Positions 28,218 through 32,709 of a DNA stretch of 32,709 nt are shown here, in pieces. The notes under the pieces were generated by a model, which ran no database searches, had not been told where the DNA came from, and saw nothing but the letters and a program-made list of their open reading frames with translations. The position numbers and the translations under genes are program-made. The DNA lies in contig QHUQ01000129.1 in NCBI GenBank assembly GCA_003221985.1, positions 1 to 32,709 on the forward strand, given 5' to 3'. Each line of letters begins with the position of its first letter. The first letter of the stretch is position 1. This stretch comes from Gemmatimonadota bacterium. Its GTDB lineage: Bacteria; Gemmatimonadota; Gemmatimonadetes; Gemmatimonadales; GWC2-71-9.

Positions 28218-28800
28218 CGCTGATGATCTCGAACTCGTCGCGCCGGTTCTGGGACCACGCGCTCTCGTCGTGGCCATCCACCAGCGGCCGCTCCTCGCCC
28301 CACGACTGCGTCTCGATGCGGCTGGCATCGATCCCGTGGCTCACGAGATACTGTTTCGCGGACTGCGCGCGGCGATTGCCGAGCGCCAGGTTGTACTCGT
28401 CGGAGCCGCGTTCGTCACAGTGCCCGGCGATGCGGATCCGGAGCTCGGGGTTCGCCTGGAGAATCGCGACCTTCTGATCGAGCGCGCCCATGTCGTCCGA
28501 CCGGATGTTCGACTTGTCGAGGTCGAAGTGGATCATCGCGGCCAGCGTATTGCGCACCCCTTCGGCGTTGCGGCTGAGGGCGGCGAGGGAATCCGCTTCA
28601 CGCTGACGCGCGATGCGTTCCGCTTCCTCGCGGGCCAGGCGGTCCGCTTCGGCCTGTGCCGCGGCGATGGAATCGCGCACCCGTTGGTTCTCGGCCGCGG
28701 TGTCGACCGCCGGCGTCGTGTTCTGCGGCGGTGGGTTGCTGGGACACGCGGCGACCGCAACGCCGAGACCGATCACGAGGAGCCACGATACCGATTTCAT
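28189..28800 (-). CDS. pal: Peptidoglycan-associated lipoprotein Pal
   Basis: Outer-membrane lipoprotein that binds peptidoglycan and TolB. 203 residues: MKSVSWLLVIGLGVAVAAC is a signal peptide with lipobox VAAC. It is followed by a Pro/Thr-rich tether and an unusual long helical stretch rich in Ala, Glu and Arg (AAAQAEADRLAREEAERIARQREADSLAALS), then an OmpA-like domain with IHFDLDKSNIRSDDM, RIRIAGHCDERGSDEYNLALGNRRA and ETQSWGEERPL. The tether-helix insertion makes it longer than the ~170-residue E. coli Pal. GGAG lies 7 bases before the ATG. It sits between tolB and cpoB in the standard order. Confidence 0.95.
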   Translation of the reverse strand: MKSVSWLLVIGLGVAVAACPSNPPPQNTTPAVDTAAENQRVRDSIAAAQAEADRLAREEAERIARQREADSLAALSRNAEGVRNTLAAMIHFDLDKSNIRSDDMGALDQKVAILQANPELRIRIAGHCDERGSDEYNLALGNRRAQSAKQYLVSHGIDASRIETQSWGEERPLVDGHDESAWSQNRRDEFEIISGGDNLRRPS

Positions 28801-28813
28801 CCTATCTCTCCGA

Positions 28814-30235
28814 TCAGGGGGTGGAAGAAGGAGCCTCCGAAAGCCGTGGAGACCAAGCCGGCAGCCTCGCGCCGCTCTGCTGTAGCAGCGGCCGGATACG
28901 GCCGGTGTCGAGATCGATGATCCACAACTGGCGGTAGCCCGACCGGTCGGAAACGAAGGCGAGATGACGGCTGTCAGGGGCCCAGGTCGGATCTTCGTTG
29001 CGCCCCACTGAGGTGAGCTGCCGGACCGTGCGCGTACGCACGTCCAACACGAACACCTGCAGCGTGCCCGCCACGTCCCGGTGAAACGCCACCGACTGCC
29101 CGTCGGGCGACCACTCCGGAGCGTTGGACGAACCGGTCACGCCGTAATCGAAGGGCGCAAACAACTGCTGGTCCGTTCCGTCTGCCGCCATGACGTAGAT
29201 CTGCGGCAGGCCCGGGCGCGTTGAGACAAATGCAATGCGCTGCCCGTCAGGGCTGAACGTCGGGGACAAGTTGTCTGAAAAGCGTCCCACGGTCAAGCGG
29301 CGTAAACAACAGTTATTCTTGATGTTAATCGTGTAGAGATCGGTCCCTTCCTCCGTCGCGCGGCTGAACGCCATGGTCTGCCCGTCAGGCGAAAAGGCCG
29401 GCGTGAAGTCGAGCGCGGTCCCCGTCGTCGAAACCGCCATCCGCTTCCCCGAACCCATGTCCTGTAGATAGAGCCATCCCTTTCCCGCCTGAAATTCCAT
29501 GTACGCGAAGTGCCGGCCATCCGCGCCCCAGGCGGGCGACATTGCCTGCCGGTCGGTGGACGAGACGAGCTTCATATCGGCGCCGTCCTGATCGATCTGA
29601 TACACCTTGCCATCTCTGACGAACAAGATGCGGGTCGCCGCGATGCCCGGCGTACCGAGCGCCGCCTGCAGCGCCTGATCCGCGAGCCGATGCACCGCCT
29701 GCCGGAAATCAACATCACCGGCCGGCGGCAAGTGCGCGCGCACGCTGCGGCGGACACTCGCGGCCGCGACGTCATGCAGCGTGGCGACGGTGGTGTCGCC
29801 GGCGGCGGTGACATCGAGTGCGAAATCGGCGCCGAGCGCCTGGTAGAGCGGGTAGTTGAGCGTGGTGCCCTGAGCAACGCTCGTGCCGGTTGCCGCCGTC
29901 GCACGACGCGTGCTCCCTGCCGTCGTCCTGCCGGTTGAGCCGGGCGTCGCAAGCCGGATCGAGTCGCCGCCCGGGAGCGTGATCACCTCGAAGCGATCAC
30001 TGTAGTCGAGGTCGCGCGCGACGATCGCGCGGACGGAGTCGAGACCGCCCCGCTTTCGTGGCAGTATCACCAACCCCGGCCGCACACCCGGCCGGTAGAT
30101 GATGCCGATGCGGACGCCCCGGTCGATGGCTGAGGTGTCCTGGGCGGCTAGGCGGTTGAGCGGTTGGGCGGTTAGAAAAACCGTCACGCCGAGCAATCGA
30201 ACCGCCGAACCGCCAAACCGCCCAACCGCCATCAT
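28814..30235 (-). CDS. tolB: Tol-Pal periplasmic protein TolB
   Basis: Periplasmic beta-propeller that binds Pal. I choose the ATG at 30235, which overlaps the tolA stop as ATGA, giving 473 residues; the frame is open to 30286 but that part lies inside tolA. The protein has an N-terminal TolB domain (IDRGVRIGIIYRPGVRPGLVILP, LDYSDRFEVI) and a six-bladed propeller of WD40-like PD40 repeats such as SPAWGADGRHFAYME, TPAFSPDGQTMAFSR, SPTFSPDGQRIAFVS and DPTWAPDSRHLAFVS. The signal peptide (MMAVGRFGGSAVRLLGVTV followed by FLTAQPLNRLAA) is encoded almost entirely by an inverted GGCGGTTN octamer array, listed separately. This is very unusual for a signal sequence. Confidence 0.95.
   Translation of the reverse strand: MMAVGRFGGSAVRLLGVTVFLTAQPLNRLAAQDTSAIDRGVRIGIIYRPGVRPGLVILPRKRGGLDSVRAIVARDLDYSDRFEVITLPGGDSIRLATPGSTGRTTAGSTRRATAATGTSVAQGTTLNYPLYQALGADFALDVTAAGDTTVATLHDVAAASVRRSVRAHLPPAGDVDFRQAVHRLADQALQAALGTPGIAATRILFVRDGKVYQIDQDGADMKLVSSTDRQAMSPAWGADGRHFAYMEFQAGKGWLYLQDMGSGKRMAVSTTGTALDFTPAFSPDGQTMAFSRATEEGTDLYTINIKNNCCLRRLTVGRFSDNLSPTFSPDGQRIAFVSTRPGLPQIYVMAADGTDQQLFAPFDYGVTGSSNAPEWSPDGQSVAFHRDVAGTLQVFVLDVRTRTVRQLTSVGRNEDPTWAPDSRHLAFVSDRSGYRQLWIIDLDTGRIRPLLQQSGARLPAWSPRLSEAPSSTP
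30143..30230. repeat. Inverted pair of GGCGGTTN octamer arrays in the tolB signal peptide region
   Basis: Left arm (30143-30174): GGCGGCTA, GGCGGTTG, AGCGGTTG, GGCGGTTA. Right arm (30199-30230), read on the opposite strand: GGCGGTTG, GGCGGTTT, GGCGGTTC, GGCGGTTC. The loop is 24 bp. Four units per arm can form a long hairpin starting three codons into tolB. The arms encode the n- and c-regions of the signal peptide, the loop its hydrophobic core. Confidence 0.85.
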
Positions 30236-30915
30236 TGCCGCTGCCCCGAGAAATAGAACCGCACAAAGAGCACATCCGACTGCCATCCGTCGGGCAGCGT
30301 GCCGAACGCCTTGAACCGTCCGGCTTCCTCCACGGCGCCTTGCGCTTCCAGATCGAACGAGAAGTTGCCCGAGCGCCGGATGAATGTCAGATCCGTAACC
30401 GAGCCGTCGCGATGCACGAAGAACGACACCTCGGCCTCGAGCGGCGTGCTCTGGTCGGGCCGCTGCCAGCGGCGCAACACCTGCGACACGATGTTCTGCA
30501 GATACTCCGGGAACGGAAACGCGACACCTTCGGTGCTGACGGTTGCGACGTCGTTCCCGGTGGACGGACGCTCACCCGGCAGGGGCTGCGTCGTGGACGT
30601 CGTACGCGGCGCGGCCTCGCGCGTCGTCTGGTCGCGTGTCGGCGGCGGCGTCGCGCGCGAGACCGTGCTCTGCGGACGCTTGGCGGCGGGAATGGGCGCC
30701 GGCTTTTCCTCGGCCGGCCGGTCGAAGGCTGGAGGCGCCTTCCGCGACTCGAGATCGGGCGCGGGCGCGGCGACCAGATGCACGCGGTAGGTCGGCGGCA
30801 GACGCGTCCGGCCGGCCGGTGTGGCGAACAGCAACGCACCCACCAGCCCGTGTACGACCAGAGTTCCCGTCACCGCCATGCCTACGGGGGCCGGGTTGCG
30901 GCCGCGTCCTCTCAT
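30232..30915 (-). CDS. TonB/TolA C-terminal domain protein (TolA-like)
   Basis: Links the TolQR motor in the inner membrane to the outer membrane. 227 residues: a basic N-terminus, one transmembrane helix (GMAVTGTLVVHGLVGALLFAT), a Pro/Arg/Thr-rich periplasmic stretch to ~130 and a TonB-C-type domain (FPEYLQNIVSQVLRRWQRP; LEAEVSFFVHRDGSVTDLTFIRRSG). Its position between tolR and tolB makes it TolA in function, but it is short and proline-rich like TonB, without the long alpha-helical domain II of E. coli TolA. It overlaps tolR (ATGA) and tolB (ATGA). Role in Tol is inference from context. Confidence 0.9.
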   Translation of the reverse strand: MRGRGRNPAPVGMAVTGTLVVHGLVGALLFATPAGRTRLPPTYRVHLVAAPAPDLESRKAPPAFDRPAEEKPAPIPAAKRPQSTVSRATPPPTRDQTTREAAPRTTSTTQPLPGERPSTGNDVATVSTEGVAFPFPEYLQNIVSQVLRRWQRPDQSTPLEAEVSFFVHRDGSVTDLTFIRRSGNFSFDLEAQGAVEEAGRFKAFGTLPDGWQSDVLFVRFYFSGQRQ

Positions 30916-31358
30916 CGGTTGATCGTCTCCGGTTCGGCTACGAGTCCCACATCCTGCACGCCTGCAGCACGAATGACCGCAAGCACCTGGACGACCCGTC
31001 CATACGCTACACGGCCGTCGGCTCGCAAATACACCCCTGTCGGCCGTTTCGTTCGCACGAAGGCGGGAAAGGTGGACTGGAAGTCATCGTAGGAGAGCGC
31101 CGCCTGATCGAGATAGATCTTGCCGTCACTGTCCACGGTCACCACGAGCCCCTGCTTCGGCTCGATGGCCCGCACCTGCGCGCGCGGCAGGCGGACGTCG
31201 ACGCCGCCCTGCATGATGGGTGCGGTGATCATGAAGATGATGAGCAACACGAACGCGACGTCCACGAGCGACGTGACGTTGATGTCTGCGTTGAGCGGGA
31301 GCTCGCCGTGCCCACGGAGGCCTCCCCCGCCTCCACCGCCGCCGAGTAGTCCAGCCAT
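30912..31358 (-). CDS. tolR: ExbD/TolR family protein
   Basis: Stator-side component of the proton-driven TolQR motor. 148 residues: an N-terminal glycine run (MAGLLGGGGGGGGLRGHG) not usual for the family, then NADINVTSLVDVAFVLLIIFMIT, the single transmembrane helix with the proton-carrying Asp, then the periplasmic domain (GGVDVRLPRAQV, VYLRADGRVAYGRVVQVLAVIRAAGVQDVGLV). ATG at 31358 overlaps the tolQ stop by one base; stop overlaps tolA by four. Confidence 0.94.
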   Translation of the reverse strand: MAGLLGGGGGGGGLRGHGELPLNADINVTSLVDVAFVLLIIFMITAPIMQGGVDVRLPRAQVRAIEPKQGLVVTVDSDGKIYLDQAALSYDDFQSTFPAFVRTKRPTGVYLRADGRVAYGRVVQVLAVIRAAGVQDVGLVAEPETINR

Positions 31359-32104
31359 CAGATCCGTCCTTCGCGGGCCAATGTGCCGATGATCTCCTGG
31401 GCAAAGCCCTCGAGCTCACCGGCGAACAGGCCCAGCCGGTTGACGAAGAGGTTGTAGGCCATCACCGCCGGCACGGCAACCGCGAGGCCGCCGACGGTCG
31501 TCACGAGTGCTTCCGCGACACCTGGTGCCACGGCGGTAATGTTCCCGGAGCCGCCCAGCGCGATGCCGATGAACGCGTCCATCACGCCCAGTACCGTGCC
31601 GAGCAGGCCCAACAGCGGGCTGACGGAGCCGAACGTCGCCAGCCAGGGAATGAAGCGCGCCGCCATGTCGCGCTCGGCTGCTACTTCCTTGGCGAGCACC
31701 ATGCGCAACGCCTCGAGCTGCGTCGTGGTCAACGCGGTGGTAGCCCCCGGCCCGGACGAAAGGGCGGCAACATCGGGTGCGGAGGCGCGCGCTTTCAGAC
31801 TGCCGGGCTTCAGCTCGGAAAAGAAATGCACGCCCTCGCGCAGCAGCCGGTTATAGGGCGACGGCGGCAGTCGCATCGCGGCGTGATACGCGTCCTCCAG
31901 GCGTGGGGCTTTCTCGACTTCGGCCAGAAAGCGGTCGCTCAGCTGCCGCATGCGGCGGAATTGCCACCACTTGAGGACAATCAGATACCACGATACGAGT
32001 GAAAAGACGGCGAGCACGCCCAGCACGAACTGCGTTTCGCGGCTGGATGTGAGGACCAGCTCCCACGGAGTCGTGGGGATCGCCCCTCGGACCTGTAACA
32101 GCAC
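31358..32104 (-). CDS. tolQ: MotA/TolQ/ExbB proton channel family protein
   Basis: Pentameric proton channel of the Tol motor. 248 residues with three transmembrane helices: TM1 (FVLGVLAVFSLVSWYLIVLKWW), a cytoplasmic loop of ~100 residues, TM2 (VSPLLGLLGTVLGVMDAFIGIA) and TM3 (VGGLAVAVPAVMAYNLFVNRLGLFAGELEGF). The start is a GTG at 32104 supported by a strong AGGAGG four bases upstream. That site lies in the end of galE, so the galE stop and tolQ start are adjacent. Confidence 0.94.
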   Translation of the reverse strand: MLLQVRGAIPTTPWELVLTSSRETQFVLGVLAVFSLVSWYLIVLKWWQFRRMRQLSDRFLAEVEKAPRLEDAYHAAMRLPPSPYNRLLREGVHFFSELKPGSLKARASAPDVAALSSGPGATTALTTTQLEALRMVLAKEVAAERDMAARFIPWLATFGSVSPLLGLLGTVLGVMDAFIGIALGGSGNITAVAPGVAEALVTTVGGLAVAVPAVMAYNLFVNRLGLFAGELEGFAQEIIGTLAREGRI

Positions 32105-32709
32105 CTAACCTCCTCGGTAACCGTGCGGGTGGGCTTGATGCCAGCGCCAGGCGCTACCTAGAATCTCCTCCAGACTCGAATGCGCTGCCCGCCAGCCGAG
32201 CACCGACGCCGCGCGCCCGACGGCGGCGACCAGCTCCGGCGGATCGCCGGGACGGCGCGGACGCTCGACGGTCGGCACCGGGCGGCCAGTGACGCGGCGC
32301 GCTGCCTCGACGACCTCCCGCACCGAGCGGCCCTCGCCGGTGCCGAGGTTGACCGCGACGGCCGAGCCGTCATCGAGCCGCACATCCAACGCGCGCAGGT
32401 GCGCGTCGGCGATATCGGTGACATGCACGTAGTCCCGGACCGCGGTGCCATCAGCGGTCGGATAATCGGTCCCGTAGACCTCGAGCGCACCGCCTCGGCC
32501 GAGCGCCGCCGCCAGCACATTCGGGATCAAATGCGTCTCCGGGTCGTGATCTTCTCCAAGCCGGTCTGTGGCGCCTGACGCATTGAAGTAGCGCAAGCTC
32601 ACGACCTCCATCCCGTTCCGGGGCCCGACGTCGGCGAGCAACCGCTCGAAATCCCGTTTCGTCTCGCCGTACGGGTTCACCGGCGCCTGCGGCGCATCTT
32701 CCGTTATCG
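32105..32709 (-). CDS. galE: UDP-glucose 4-epimerase, C-terminal part (cut by window edge)
   Basis: Interconverts UDP-glucose and UDP-galactose, supplying envelope sugars. The visible ~201 residues are an extended short-chain dehydrogenase: the Tyr-x-x-x-Lys catalytic pair in APVNPYGETKRDFE, SLRYFNASGATDRLGEDHDPETHLIP, VYGTDYPTADGTAVRDYVHVTDIADAH, NLGTGEGRSVREVVEA and RPRRPGDPPELVA. The Rossmann-fold NAD-binding N-terminus lies outside the window. GalE is the best match; a related nucleotide-sugar epimerase is less likely because of the DYPTADGTAVRDYVHVTDIA signature. It is the upstream neighbour of tolQ on the same strand. Confidence 0.94.
   Translation of the reverse strand, partial: ITEDAPQAPVNPYGETKRDFERLLADVGPRNGMEVVSLRYFNASGATDRLGEDHDPETHLIPNVLAAALGRGGALEVYGTDYPTADGTAVRDYVHVTDIADAHLRALDVRLDDGSAVAVNLGTGEGRSVREVVEAARRVTGRPVPTVERPRRPGDPPELVAAVGRAASVLGWRAAHSSLEEILGSAWRWHQAHPHGYRGG
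32109..32114 (-). promoter_or_regulatory. Ribosome-binding site fixing the tolQ GTG start
   Basis: The coding strand reads AGGAGG-TTAG-GTG, a full Shine-Dalgarno sequence at 4-base spacing, two bases before the galE stop codon (TAG, 32107-32105). It is the strongest ribosome-binding site seen in the window and justifies the GTG start. Confidence 0.75.

Overview
The window looks like a chromosomal segment of a high-GC, Gram-negative (diderm) bacterium. A complete tolQ-tolR-tolA/tonB-tolB-pal-cpoB set, an LptD-type outer-membrane barrel, lipoproteins with clear lipoboxes, Tat components and a PilT ATPase all point to a two-membrane cell. Gene order and the style of the proteins (an LptD_2-like barrel, long TPR proteins with Pro/Ala/Gly-rich linkers, many GTG starts) suggest Gemmatimonadota or a close relative. 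That assignment is inference. I recognise no rRNA, tRNA, CRISPR array, phage or transposase. Every gene except one (ppiD-like) is on the minus strand, and most neighbours overlap by 1-8 bases (ATGA, GTGA, TGATG or TAGTG junctions), so long translationally coupled operons are likely.

Layout, given left to right but transcribed right to left. (1) 1-3027: alaS (cut by the window edge), recX, recA and a YraN-family nuclease gene. (2) 3106-12129: a housekeeping operon running TPR protein, aroQ, Xaa-Pro peptidase, accB, pilT, accC, comB-like, ftsK. The aroQ-pepP-(efp)-accB-accC order is a familiar bacterial cluster, but efp is missing here and pilT sits between the two acetyl-CoA carboxylase genes. 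(3) 12290-14125: a plus-strand, membrane-anchored peptidyl-prolyl isomerase that converges on tatA with 3 bases between their stop codons. (4) 14129-18150: tatA, a small DUF4321-like membrane protein, a polyprenyl diphosphate synthase and an 816-residue TPR protein. (5) 18176-22523: the histidine-utilisation genes hutH-hutU-hutI, preceded by a perfect 18-bp hairpin. (6) 22591-23760: a fibronectin-III lipoprotein with an EF-hand-like loop. (7) 23886-32709: galE (partial), tolQRAB-pal-cpoB, then one 1171-residue frame joining TatC to an LptD-like outer-membrane protein.

Two things stand out. First, the TatC-LptD frame has no stop codon. A signal peptide lies at the junction and holds a run of nine G, so the product may be a self-separating polyprotein, two cistrons, or a phase-variable or misassembled junction. 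Second, short tandem heptamer or octamer arrays, mostly arranged as inverted pairs, are embedded in the coding regions of alaS, ftsK (two families) and tolB. The same DNA unit is read in different frames and orientations, so it is conserved as nucleic acid rather than as protein. In tolB the array and its loop encode essentially the whole signal peptide.

Functionally the window links envelope integrity (Tol-Pal, LptD, Tat, PPIase, lipoproteins), genome maintenance (RecA, RecX, FtsK, YraN) and central metabolism (fatty-acid initiation, shikimate pathway, isoprenoid chain elongation, histidine catabolism). There is no gene-free stretch longer than 300 bases. The largest gaps are 12130-12289 (divergent promoter region) and 23761-23885.
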